Origin: Halochromatium sp. | GTDB lineage: Bacteria; Pseudomonadota; Gammaproteobacteria; Chromatiales; Chromatiaceae | Length of the DNA: 64,000 nucleotides | Assembly: GCA_010912705.1 (NCBI GenBank) | Contig: POWB01000003.1 | Location: forward strand, 159,539-223,538 | Direction of reading: 5' to 3' | Shown here: positions 39,136 through 47,144 of the stretch, piece by piece | Layout: each line of letters opens with the position of its first letter | Position numbering within the stretch: position 1 is the first letter of the stretch | The notes under the pieces: model-generated | Told to the model about the DNA's origin: nothing | The model's input: the letters and a program-made list of their open reading frames with translations, nothing else | Databases searched by the model: none | Position numbers and translations under genes: made by a program

Positions 39136-39810
39136 ATGCAGTTCCCCTTTCGCCCCGGTCTGGTCTTGATCGATCTCGATGGCACGCTGGTCGATAGCGT
39201 GCCGGACCTGACCTATTGCGTCGATGAGATGATGGCCCGACTTGGACGCCCGCCGCGCGGTGAACCCGCGGTGCGGCAATGGGTGGGGAATGGCGTCGAG
39301 CGTCTGGTGGCGCGGGCGCTGATCGGCCAGCTTGAGGGTGAGCCAGACGCGGCTGATTTCGACCGCGCGCTGCCGATCTTCGTCGAACTCTACGGCGAGA
39401 ATACCGCGGCTCGCTCGGTCCTCTATCCTGGTGTGCGCGAGGGGCTGGATCTGCTGCGGGCGCGCGGCTACCGGCTCGGCTGCGTCACCAATAAGGCGGC
39501 CCGCTTTACCCTGCCGCTGCTGGATGCGGTCGGCATCCGTGATGCCTTTGAGCTGGTGATCAGCGGCGACACCCTGCCGGAAAAGAAGCCGAGCCCGATG
39601 CCGCTGCTGCACGCCGCAGAGCAGTTTGGTGTCGAGCCCTCAGCGGCGCTGATGCTCGGCGATTCGGTCAGCGATGTGAAGGCAGCGCGGGCGGCCGGTT
39701 TTAGGATTATTTGCGTCAGCTATGGCTACAATCATGGCCAGGACATCCGCAGCGCTGAGCCGGATGCCGTGATCGACAGCTTTACCGAACTCGTCGATCT
39801 GCTCGCCTAG
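39136..39810 (+). CDS. gph: Phosphoglycolate phosphatase
   Basis: Gph removes phosphate from 2-phosphoglycolate, formed by the oxygenase reaction of Rubisco or from DNA repair. It is a HAD phosphatase of 224 residues with motif [16 protein letters not shown], motif [11 protein letters not shown], a lysine in PEKKPSP and motif [18 protein letters not shown]. The rpe-gph-trpE order occurs in many gammaproteobacteria. Confidence 0.93.
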   Translation: MQFPFRPGLVLIDLDGTLVDSVPDLTYCVDEMMARLGRPPRGEPAVRQWVGNGVERLVARALIGQLEGEPDAADFDRALPIFVELYGENTAARSVLYPGVREGLDLLRARGYRLGCVTNKAARFTLPLLDAVGIRDAFELVISGDTLPEKKPSPMPLLHAAEQFGVEPSAALMLGDSVSDVKAARAAGFRIICVSYGYNHGQDIRSAEPDAVIDSFTELVDLLA

Positions 39811-39899
39811 GGATAGCCGCGCCCAGTGCGGGCGATGGCGCCGCTCGACTGTTGCGCTCGAGCCCGCCCTTGGTTTCCGCATCGTCTGGAGTTCGCCCG

Positions 39900-41453
39900 A
39901 TGACCCCCGAGAATTTACACGCCCTCGCCGCGCAGGGCCATAATCGTATCCCCTTGATCTGCGAGGTCTTGGCTGACCTCGATACCCCGCTCAGCTGCTA
40001 TCTCAAGCTGGCCGACGCCCCCTACAGTTATCTCTTCGAGTCCGTTCAAGGCGGCGAGAAATGGGGCCGCTACTCGATCATCGGTCTGCCCTGTCGCGGC
40101 GTCCTCAAGGTCTATGGGCATCGCATTCTCATCGAGCGTGATGGCGTCATCGTCGAAGAGGCCGAGGCGGCTGATCCGCTTGCCTGGATCGAGGCCTTTC
40201 AGCAGCGCTTCAAGGTCGCCGAGCATCTCGGCATGCCGCGCTTCGCCGGCGGACTGGTCGGCTATTTCGGCTATGACAGCGTGCGCTATATCGAGCCGCG
40301 GCTTGATCCTTGCCCAAATCCGGACACCATGGACACGCCCGATATCCTGCTGATGCTGTCTGAGGAGGTCGTGGTCTTCGACAACTTGCAGGGACGGATG
40401 TACATCATCGTGCATCTGGACCCGAGCGCTGGCGATACGCTTGAATCGGGCCAGCGTCGCATCGACGAGCTGGTGCATGACATGCAGCGCGGCGCCCCAC
40501 GCGATCCAACTGCCGGCGGCCGTCACATCGACGAGACCGATTTCGTCTCGGGCTTCACCGAGGCTGGCTACAAGCAGGCGGTCGAGCGCATCAAGGACTA
40601 CATCCTCGCGGGCGACTGCATGCAGGTGGTGCTCTCGCAGCGGCTCTCGATCCCCTATCAGGCGCGCCCGCTCGACCTTTATCGGGCATTGCGTGGGCTC
40701 AACCCCTCGCCCTACATGTACTTTCTCAACCTCGGTGAATTCCAGATCGTCGGCTCCTCACCGGAGATCCTGACCCGGCTCGAGGATGGCGTGGTCACCG
40801 TGCGGCCGATCGCCGGCACGCGCCGCCGCGGCTATACCGAGGACGAGGATCAAGCGCTCGAGCAGGAGCTGCTCGCTGACCCGAAAGAGCTGGCCGAGCA
40901 TCTGATGCTGATCGATCTTGGTCGTAACGACTGTGGTCGCGTCGCCCAGACCGGCAGCGTCAAGCTCACCGATCGGATGATCGTCGAGCGCTACTCCCAT
41001 GTGATGCACATCGTCAGCAACGTCACCGGCCAGCTCAAGGCCGGCATGAGCGCGATGGACGTGCTGCGCGCGACCTTCCCGGCTGGCACCGTCTCTGGCG
41101 CGCCGAAGATCCGCGCGATGGAGATCATCGACGAGCTTGAGCCGATCAAGCGCGGCATCTACTCCGGCGCGGTCGGTTATCTGGCCTTCAACGGCAACAT
41201 GGACACCGCCATCGCCATCCGCACCGCGGTGATCAAGGATGGCCAATTGCACATTCAGGCCGGGGCCGGCGTGGTCGCCGATTCGGTGCCTGATTTGGAA
41301 TGGAAAGAGACCATGAACAAGGGTCGCGCCATCTTTCGCGCCGTCGCCATGGCCGAGGCCGGCATCGAGCGCCAGCCCTGCGTGGCGGGGGCGACAGCGG
41401 CGGCTGAGGAGCCGGAGCTGGGGCGCCGCGCAGACACTGGAACTCGGCAATGA
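39900..41453 (+). CDS. trpE: Anthranilate synthase component I
   Basis: TrpE converts chorismate to anthranilate with ammonia from TrpG. From [13 protein letters not shown] the protein is 517 residues. Signature parts are [20 protein letters not shown] (feedback-binding region), [53 protein letters not shown] and [16 protein letters not shown]. The tail after about residue 495 is non-conserved. The expected trpG is not downstream: the defence island begins 62 bases after the stop. Confidence 0.96.
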   Translation: MTPENLHALAAQGHNRIPLICEVLADLDTPLSCYLKLADAPYSYLFESVQGGEKWGRYSIIGLPCRGVLKVYGHRILIERDGVIVEEAEAADPLAWIEAFQQRFKVAEHLGMPRFAGGLVGYFGYDSVRYIEPRLDPCPNPDTMDTPDILLMLSEEVVVFDNLQGRMYIIVHLDPSAGDTLESGQRRIDELVHDMQRGAPRDPTAGGRHIDETDFVSGFTEAGYKQAVERIKDYILAGDCMQVVLSQRLSIPYQARPLDLYRALRGLNPSPYMYFLNLGEFQIVGSSPEILTRLEDGVVTVRPIAGTRRRGYTEDEDQALEQELLADPKELAEHLMLIDLGRNDCGRVAQTGSVKLTDRMIVERYSHVMHIVSNVTGQLKAGMSAMDVLRATFPAGTVSGAPKIRAMEIIDELEPIKRGIYSGAVGYLAFNGNMDTAIAIRTAVIKDGQLHIQAGAGVVADSVPDLEWKETMNKGRAIFRAVAMAEAGIERQPCVAGATAAAEEPELGRRADTGTRQ

Positions 41454-41514
41454 CTGACGCCCTCCGTCGCCTGTGAGCCTCGCGAAGAACTGACAAGGGT
41501 CTTTAGCATGCAAC

Positions 41515-44262
41515 TCACCCACCCCAGCCTTTGCGCATCAGGTTTTCCACATCCCGACGCGCCAACACCGTCGCACAGTCGCGCCAGGCGTCCTCGCTTG
41601 GCTTGATGCTGTCGTTGTAGCGTAGGTCAAAGCCGGTCGCTTGGCGGCGCTCCTCGATGTACTGGTCCATCTTCTCGCCCAGGGTCTCGAGGTCGTCGAT
41701 CCAGTCGTCGCGGATGGTGTCGGGGAGGCCGCCGAAGAGGTCGTAGCGGTTGCGCATGCGCTCGGAGAGCCGCGCATAGACCACCTCATCGACCGTGCCC
41801 TGGTGGACCAGATTCAGCATATCGACCGCTGAGCGGGCCTGGCCGAAGCGCTTGATGCGCCCGATGCGCTGCTCAAGGCGGGTGGGATTCCAGGGCAGGT
41901 CGACATTGATCAGGGTGCCCAAAGTCTGCAGGTTCAGGCCCTCGCAGGCGGCATCGGTGGCCACCATCAGCCGGACCTGGCGATCAGCGACCAGGCGCTT
42001 CAGCTCCTCGCGGACGATCCCGACCGCCTGCCCATCGCGGTAGAGTCGACTGCGATCGGCACCGGCATAGAGGCCGATGGTCTCCGCTGGAGACGTGGCC
42101 GCCAAGGCGTCGGCCATCCAGCGTGCGGTATCGTAATACTGGCTGAAGATGATGCAGCCCAGCTCGAGCCAGCCCTCGTCGTGCAGATAAAACCGCACCG
42201 CGGCCAGCTTCGGGTCCTCGTCCATGGCCTCTAGGACGGCGATCAAGCGCGTCAGGGCCTCGCGCTCAGCATCGCTCTGCAGCGCCAGTGTCTGCTCCCC
42301 CTCCTCGGTCGCCTCAGAGACCTCGCGCCCAGCCAGCAGGGTCTGAGCCGTGTTGAGACCGGCGATGACACTGGAGCAGACCCGCTGCTGCATCAGCGTC
42401 AGCATGAAGCCACTGCCCTTGCCGCGCTTGGCCAGAACGCGCCCGAAGCGGCGCGCTTCCTCATAGGCGCGGTCGAAGTCCGGCGTGGTCCGTAGCGCCA
42501 CGTTTTGGAACAGCGCCGAGAAGCGATACGGTGACTGAACCAACCCCTGATCCGGGTGGACATTCACGGCGATGCGCTCGAGCAGACCACGCCCCTCCAG
42601 CGTCGTGCGCTTGCGCAGCACGACATGGCGCACAAAGGGGTTCTCGCGCTGGAAGAAGGTCGCACCGTCGATGACGCGCTCAAGCTCGGTGTCCAGATCC
42701 TCGCGCAGGTCTGCTGGGAGATCACTCAGCGCACCGGCCAGATGCGCCTTGCGCGGCATATCCAGCTCTTCGCGCAGATTGCGGAACAGGCGGCGCGCAT
42801 TCGGCTCGTTGGTGGACGTCATGGTAGGGAGCGGTGAGCGCAGCAGTCGCCAGCCGGCCTCGGGGCCATCGACGCGCAGCGCGCCGCAGAGGATCGGCAG
42901 CACCTCACGCGGGTTGTGCCAGGGCGAGAGTTCATGGCCGAGCACGAACCCAGTGCTGCCCCGATGCAGCACCCGCACCAGATCCCACAGATCCTCGGTA
43001 CGGGTTTGGATCGGGGTGGCGGTGCCGAGCAGGACATGCTCAGCCCGGTTGGCTACCGCGAGCATGAAGCTCAGCAAGGCGTTGGGCTCGCCGGCCTTGG
43101 CGCCGATGCCCTGGCGTGAGCGCGCCTTGTGCGCCTCGTCGAGGATCACCAGCCTGTAGCTGATGCCCAGCAGGACCTCTTTCTCGCGCGAGGGCTGGAT
43201 CATCAGGCCAGTAGAGACGATGCCGATGCGCAAGGGACAGCGGGCAATCTGCTCGGGTCCGCTCGGGGAGATCGCCCGCTCCTCAGGATCGAGCCAGACC
43301 TTGCGCGTCGAGTGCCAGCGCGCGCAGGGGATGCCGAGCTTGTCGAGCAGCTCGGTTTGCCACTGCTCACAGAGGGTCGCCGGGGCGAAGATGACGATCG
43401 GCTTGCGGCGTTTGCCCCCAGTGGCGACCGGCCTCTCATCCAGCAGACACAGGGTCAGTGCCGCGGTGCCGAGCGACAAGGTCTTGCCCAGGCCGACCTC
43501 GTCGGCCAGCAGCAGGCGCACTTGGCCGTGCTCCTGGTAATGGCGCAGGCATTCGCTGACGAAACCTTGCTGCCAGGGTTGCAGGGCCATGCCCTCGCGG
43601 TAGAGCGGCGATTCGATCAGTGCGGCGGGGGTGAGCGTCTCCTCGTTCTCCAGCGCAGGCAACTGCACCTCGACGCGCCGGCCGCGGCGGGACACCTCAT
43701 GGCAGACCGCCTCCGGCAGGGGCCGCGCCGCGTTCCAGAGGAATTCGAACTCGGCCTCGATCCAGGCGACCCCCTCGGGCGAGTCGTCCTGCCAGAGGAT
43801 CTCGTAGTGCTGCTGCCAGCCGTGGCGGGTCTCGTTCATCGAGCCGATGAAGCCAAGTGTGCGGCCATCACCGCGCTCAATCACGCCGGCCTTGCCGTGC
43901 ACGAAGCCGCAGACGCTATCCGGTGCGACCCGGATCACCTGGCCGCGCTGGGCCAGAAAGGCATCCAGCCGTTGATAGCGCTCGCGATTGAGCAGGGATT
44001 CGGCCTCGATGGAGCGCTCGTTCCAGCGCCCGAGCAGACGCATCTCGCGCAACTGGGCGACCTTCAGGTCTTCGGGTGACAGATCCACGTTGCAGACGAT
44101 GCGCACCTCCGGGATCGGCTCCAGCCACTCGTGGGCGATCTCGAACAGCGAGCTGGTGAAGTAGCCGGCGATGCGCCAGTAACGGCGCGCACCTTGCAGC
44201 TGCTCGGCGAGAAAGCTCTGGTCGAGGCGGTGGGTGCGGGAGGAGAGGCGCTGGATCGGCAT
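41515..44262 (-). CDS. PLD-like nuclease / SNF2-type helicase of an Hma-like defence system
   Basis: This protein of 915 residues has an N-terminal phospholipase-D-like domain with FVHGKAGVIERGDGRTLGFI near 120 and GSMNET. An SNF2 superfamily 2 helicase follows: motif I LLADEVGLGKTLS (about 252-264), motif II LVILDEAHKAR (about 372), motif III GTATPIQTRTED, and motif VI NPTRLEQRIGRIKRFGQ (about 795). This composition matches helicases of candidate anti-phage systems that also have a DUF1156 methylase and a DUF499 ATPase, both found upstream on this strand. It is the promoter-distal gene of the island; the DNA target or remodelling activity is unknown. Confidence 0.88.
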   Translation of the reverse strand: MPIQRLSSRTHRLDQSFLAEQLQGARRYWRIAGYFTSSLFEIAHEWLEPIPEVRIVCNVDLSPEDLKVAQLREMRLLGRWNERSIEAESLLNRERYQRLDAFLAQRGQVIRVAPDSVCGFVHGKAGVIERGDGRTLGFIGSMNETRHGWQQHYEILWQDDSPEGVAWIEAEFEFLWNAARPLPEAVCHEVSRRGRRVEVQLPALENEETLTPAALIESPLYREGMALQPWQQGFVSECLRHYQEHGQVRLLLADEVGLGKTLSLGTAALTLCLLDERPVATGGKRRKPIVIFAPATLCEQWQTELLDKLGIPCARWHSTRKVWLDPEERAISPSGPEQIARCPLRIGIVSTGLMIQPSREKEVLLGISYRLVILDEAHKARSRQGIGAKAGEPNALLSFMLAVANRAEHVLLGTATPIQTRTEDLWDLVRVLHRGSTGFVLGHELSPWHNPREVLPILCGALRVDGPEAGWRLLRSPLPTMTSTNEPNARRLFRNLREELDMPRKAHLAGALSDLPADLREDLDTELERVIDGATFFQRENPFVRHVVLRKRTTLEGRGLLERIAVNVHPDQGLVQSPYRFSALFQNVALRTTPDFDRAYEEARRFGRVLAKRGKGSGFMLTLMQQRVCSSVIAGLNTAQTLLAGREVSEATEEGEQTLALQSDAEREALTRLIAVLEAMDEDPKLAAVRFYLHDEGWLELGCIIFSQYYDTARWMADALAATSPAETIGLYAGADRSRLYRDGQAVGIVREELKRLVADRQVRLMVATDAACEGLNLQTLGTLINVDLPWNPTRLEQRIGRIKRFGQARSAVDMLNLVHQGTVDEVVYARLSERMRNRYDLFGGLPDTIRDDWIDDLETLGEKMDQYIEERRQATGFDLRYNDSIKPSEDAWRDCATVLARRDVENLMRKGWGG

Positions 44263-44289
44263 GGGGTTTTTCCTGCCGTCAGTGGCGTG

Positions 44290-44808
44290 TCAAGGCGCCT
44301 CTTTAGCCGACGCAAATCGTTTCAAGACGTTGAAGGGCAGCAGCAGGCGCGCCGGGTAACCGGGCAAGGACAGGAACCCGAAGTGCTGATAGAAGGCGGC
44401 TGCCGATGCATCCTTTGCATCCACCAAGATCGCGGCCACGGCCAGAACCTGGCTGGCTTGCACGACTTTTCGGCAGGCGTCTGAGAGCAAGATCGATCCC
44501 AGCCCGCGGCCTTGAGCGTTCTGATCGACAGCCAAGCGTCCGAGCAACGCGACCGGTACCGGATAGCGAGGCAGTTTGCGGGCCATCTCGGGCGGCAAGC
44601 TGTCAACGCGGACACTCCCTGCGCTCAGCGTGAAAAAGCCGGCGGGTCGTTGGGACTCCTCTGGCGTGGTGGCGACAAAAACGCGAGCAATGCCCCGTCG
44701 CACATCCTGGGAGGCATAGCGTCGCAGGTAGAGATCGAGTTGCGGCTCGCCACAGTGAAAGAGGTCGGTCTCGATTGAGCCGTCCAGCGGGCGAATAACG
44801 ACACTCAA
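44290..44808 (-). CDS. GNAT-family toxin (TacT/AtaT-like)
   Basis: This GNAT acetyltransferase has 172 residues. It contains LGRLAVDQNAQGRGLGSILL (acetyl-CoA loop QGRGLG), ILVDAKDASAAAFYQHFGF and an N-terminal FHCGEPQLDLYLRRYASQDV typical of toxins that acetylate aminoacyl-tRNA. It overlaps the upstream DUF1778 gene by 4 bases, the usual antitoxin-first order. It lies inside the defence operon between the methylase and the helicase. Confidence 0.9.
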   Translation of the reverse strand: MSVVIRPLDGSIETDLFHCGEPQLDLYLRRYASQDVRRGIARVFVATTPEESQRPAGFFTLSAGSVRVDSLPPEMARKLPRYPVPVALLGRLAVDQNAQGRGLGSILLSDACRKVVQASQVLAVAAILVDAKDASAAAFYQHFGFLSLPGYPARLLLPFNVLKRFASAKEAP

Positions 44809-45089
44809 GCTCCGAGTACCTGGTCTGCATGACGCTCGAAGGCGCGCACCAGCGCGGCATTGGGCTCGGCCGGCGTGTCGAGCGCAGCAAGAAACGCCTG
44901 AAAATCATCCTCTTTCAGCGTGATCGACTCTTGTTCACTCAAAATGCGTTCCGCGGCGGCAACAGCCTGGGTCAGCACGAACGCCGACAGATTGGTGCGC
45001 GTATAGCCGGCGGCCTTGTCCAGCAACTGCCGGGTATGCTCATCGCAGCGGATGTGAAGCCGGCTCTCTTTGGTCGCAAGTTGGTTCAT
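44805..45089 (-). CDS. DUF1778 ribbon-helix-helix antitoxin (TacA-like)
   Basis: This antitoxin of 94 residues starts at MNQLATKESRLHIRCDEHTR. The ribbon-helix-helix part is followed by NLSAFVLTQAVAAAERILSE and an acidic C-terminal arm (ITLKEDDFQAFLAALDTP) that would bind the GNAT toxin. An upstream in-frame start at 45131 is less likely because it extends into a non-conserved leader. A degenerate copy of the methylase 3' end lies 69 bases upstream. Confidence 0.88.
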   Translation of the reverse strand: MNQLATKESRLHIRCDEHTRQLLDKAAGYTRTNLSAFVLTQAVAAAERILSEQESITLKEDDFQAFLAALDTPAEPNAALVRAFERHADQVLGA

Positions 45090-45157
45090 CGAAGATTCCC
45101 GAACAGAGAAAACAAAGGCTATTGTGCGCATGATGTGTGCACACTACAAGCCCGCCG

Positions 45158-45193
45158 CTACCGCAACCGCTGGTTGCCCATCCACCCAGCGAT
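45158..45193 (-). repeat. Copy of the last 12 codons of the DUF1156 methylase gene (copy 3)
   Basis: 32 of 36 bases match 47145-47180. The minus-strand reading is IAGWMGNQRLR-stop against IAGRMRNQRLQ-stop in the methylase. The embedded GCAACCAGCGGTTGC is a 6-bp-arm palindrome. It lies just upstream of the TacAT-like module. Confidence 0.85.
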
Positions 45194-45221
45194 ACCCGCG
45201 CCTGCGTCAGCGTCAGCGGAT

Positions 45222-45461
45222 ACCATCGTCGTCAACACCGTTGATGGCAAGGGTTGGCGATGCGCGCGAGCGAGACCCACGGGGGTGGGCGGCAAGAAGA
45301 CGATGGCCCTGCTCGGCAGCGTCTACAGCATCGCCCCCTATGTGCGCACTCCGACTCTGGCCTCGGTGCTCGAGGCGTGGTTTGCCGAGATCTCCGCGCT
45401 GAAGCCAACGCCGACGGCCCGGCCAAAACCGTTGCATAAATCCATGATGGGACCTGATTAG
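45222..45461 (+). pseudogene. Transposase remnant (ISKra4-like)
   Basis: One frame encodes VVNTVDGKGW, then GGKKTMALLGSVYSIAPYVRTP and an alpha-helical tail. The VxTVDGKG and KKMAxxGxVYxxxxxxRT pattern is that of ISKra4-type transposases (recalled). No start, no catalytic C-terminal part and no end repeats are visible, so it is an internal fragment. Confidence 0.45.
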
Positions 45462-45640
45462 CAAGTTCCTTCAGCCAGACGAAGCAAACGCGCAGGACGC
45501 GGCCCGGTCGTCGTCGCCGCCAGTAGCAGGCGGCTGTGAATCGTCTCCAAATGAAAGCGCCGGTTGAAGCGATAGGCGAAGGTGCCGAGGTAGCGAGCAC
45601 GATACTTCTCGAGCTTGCTAATCAGGAGGCGTGATGGCAT
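45458..45640 (-). pseudogene. C-terminal remnant of an IS1595-like transposase
   Basis: The frame reads SKLEKYRARYLGTFAYRFNRRF followed by a short helix and a basic tail. The YLxxFxYRFNRRF motif is typical of the C-terminus of IS1595/ISXO2-type transposases. The upstream DDE part is missing; the fragment abuts and slightly overlaps the vapC 3' end, suggesting that the insertion element has been cut by the toxin-antitoxin module or the reverse. Confidence 0.6.
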
Positions 45641-46049
45641 CCGAAAACGGATTCAGCAATAAGACGCCACTGCGCTCGACATCCTTCACATTACGGGTCA
45701 CGAGCGTCAATCCATGGACCTGCGCGGTCGCCGCGAGCAGGCCATCGATCACTGGTAGTGCATCCGGAACATTATTGCGCCCCCAGCACTCGGCCACTGC
45801 GGTACAGACCGGCAGAATGCGGTCGGCAAAGTCGGTCTTGACCGACGCGAGCCGTTGCGCCAATCGCGCGGCTTGCGTTGGGTCGCGGCGACGCAGACGA
45901 TCGATGCCCTGGCGCACCTCACCAATGACCAAGACCGAGAGATACAGATCACGCGCATCGACCTTGTCATACCAAGCGCGAACACCAGGATCAGCACGCT
46001 GATCCTTCTGCACCTCGGACAGAATGTTGGTGTCGATCAGGTATCCCAT
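45618..46049 (-). CDS. PIN-domain toxin (VapC-like)
   Basis: This PIN ribonuclease toxin of 143 residues starts GYLIDTNILSEVQK (first acidic residue Asp5 of the PIN site). It has the LYLSVLVIGEVRQGIDRLRR helix with a Glu, DALPVIDGLLAATAQVHGL with Asp, and LVTRNVKDVE. All four acidic positions of VapC are present. It overlaps the upstream small gene by 13 bases, as toxins in vapBC pairs do. Confidence 0.92.
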   Translation of the reverse strand: MGYLIDTNILSEVQKDQRADPGVRAWYDKVDARDLYLSVLVIGEVRQGIDRLRRRDPTQAARLAQRLASVKTDFADRILPVCTAVAECWGRNNVPDALPVIDGLLAATAQVHGLTLVTRNVKDVERSGVLLLNPFSDAITPPD

Positions 46050-46273
46050 TGTGGATCATTCCGACCAAAATCCCGAGCGCGATTCATATCCTCATCACTG
46101 AGTCCCTCGGTCAAACCAGCCAATCGACGCTTTAGGTCGTCGCCATCGACAGCGGACTTCGTGGGGCTGTCTTCCATCAGCAACAGCACGCGCAGATGGG
46201 TACCGTCCTGGATGGTTTCAGGCACGCGAATGCGGTGCTGCTCAACAGTCGCTTCTAGCTCGATGGCTCTCAT
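46037..46273 (-). CDS. Antitoxin partner of the PIN toxin (VapB/AbrB-like)
   Basis: This protein of 78 residues starts MRAIELEATVEQHRIRVPET. The N-terminus resembles an AbrB-like or Phd-like DNA-binding arm (beta-strand VPET with ILLMED-like hydrophobic pattern), followed by a helical acidic tail. It starts at 46273 with a GGAGGACGC site upstream. Length and overlap with vapC support the pairing; the exact antitoxin family is not certain. Confidence 0.78.
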   Translation of the reverse strand: MRAIELEATVEQHRIRVPETIQDGTHLRVLLLMEDSPTKSAVDGDDLKRRLAGLTEGLSDEDMNRARDFGRNDPQWDT

Positions 46274-46299
46274 CAGTGCGTCCTCCAAACAGAGTGATG

Positions 46300-46319
46300 A
46301 CTGGAACCGCTGGTTGCGC
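46300..46319 (-). repeat. Short copy of the methylase 3' end (copy 2)
   Basis: 19 of 20 bases match 47147-47166. The corresponding codons read RNQRFQ instead of RNQRLQ and the stop has become a serine codon. It lies 27 bases upstream of the VapBC-like module. Confidence 0.75.
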
Positions 46320-46334
46320 CCAACTGTTCCTCGA

Positions 46335-46535
46335 TCAAGTAGCCTCGGAGACAACCCGCTCGATCTGCAGTGGGTAGAGCCCGCTTTTCTGGGCATCCAG
46401 GATCGTGATCTCACCAATGCCATCGGCGGTATAGCCGATGTTCAGGTTCCAGCTCAGCGATTCATCGCGCACAATCGGCTCCTTCGACATCTCGATGAAC
46501 AGGATGTCATCGTTCTCGTGATAGACGATTTTCAT
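46335..46535 (-). CDS. DUF2283 protein
   Basis: This protein of 66 residues starts MKIVYHENDDILFIEMS and continues with NLNIGYTADGIGEITILDAQ. The DxDxLxI/L beta pattern and the G-IGEITILDA motif are typical of DUF2283. DUF2283 genes often accompany DUF4258-type toxins in TA-like pairs, but no such toxin is here. It overlaps higA by 29 bases, so it may be co-transcribed with the HigBA-like pair. Function unknown. Confidence 0.85.
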   Translation of the reverse strand: MKIVYHENDDILFIEMSKEPIVRDESLSWNLNIGYTADGIGEITILDAQKSGLYPLQIERVVSEAT

Positions 46536-46848
46536 ACTCGGTGATCCTGTGCACGCGCTTGAGTTGAGCGCCCATGTTGAGCGATGCCGTTGCCAGATCG
46601 TATTCCGCTTGAAGGTTTAGCCAATAATGTGGCGACTGATCCAGCGCTTGAGCAAACAACAAGGCCAGGTCAGCCGTCACCGGTTGCTCGCCACGGATAA
46701 CCGCCGTGAGCCGATCCGGCGTGACCTCCAGAGCCTGAGCAAACTCACTCTGGGAGAGATCCAGCTCATGCAGCAGTTCGTCGAGAAATGCGCCAGGGTG
46801 AACAGCAGGAAGACCACTCGTGAACATGTCGTTGAACCTCAATGTCAA
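46507..46848 (-). CDS. HigA-type XRE antitoxin
   Basis: This helix-turn-helix antitoxin of 113 residues begins with PAVHPGAFLDELLHELDLSQ, the classic HigA opening. EFAQALEVTPDRLTAVIRGE follows, then LALLFAQALDQSPHYWLNLQ. It overlaps the toxin gene by 4 bases, with the toxin first (HigBA order). It would repress the module and neutralise the RelE-fold toxin. Confidence 0.93.
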   Translation of the reverse strand: MTLRFNDMFTSGLPAVHPGAFLDELLHELDLSQSEFAQALEVTPDRLTAVIRGEQPVTADLALLFAQALDQSPHYWLNLQAEYDLATASLNMGAQLKRVHRITEYENRLSRER

Positions 46849-47126
46849 TGGTAGTCGACGATTTCCACATCAAAGGCGTCGCCATTGTCGAATCGAAAGC
46901 AAATTCGCCATTGATCGTTAATGCGAATGCTCCATTGTCCCATTCTGTCGTGCGCCAAGGTCTCCAGTCGGTTGGATGGCGGAAGGCGAAGGTCGCCGAT
47001 CTGTGTGGCTGCTTGGAGTTGGATCAAGCGCATGGTGGCACGTTTCAAAATGTCCGGCGGCAGGCGACGCGATTTGCCGGTTTTGAAAAACCGCTCCGTC
47101 TCGGCATCGGCGAAACTCTTGATCAT
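46845..47126 (-). CDS. HigB/RelE-fold toxin
   Basis: This protein of 93 residues is of the HigB (RelE superfamily) type: MIKSFADAETERFFKTGKSR, LPPSNRLETLAHDRMGQWSI, then RINDQWRICFRFDNGDAFDV. The RINDQWRICF and EIVDYH motifs are typical of the family, an mRNA interferase acting at the ribosome. It starts 18 bases after the methylase stop, on the same strand. Confidence 0.93.
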   Translation of the reverse strand: MIKSFADAETERFFKTGKSRRLPPDILKRATMRLIQLQAATQIGDLRLPPSNRLETLAHDRMGQWSIRINDQWRICFRFDNGDAFDVEIVDYH

Positions 47127-47144
47127 GACGATCTAACTGGACCA

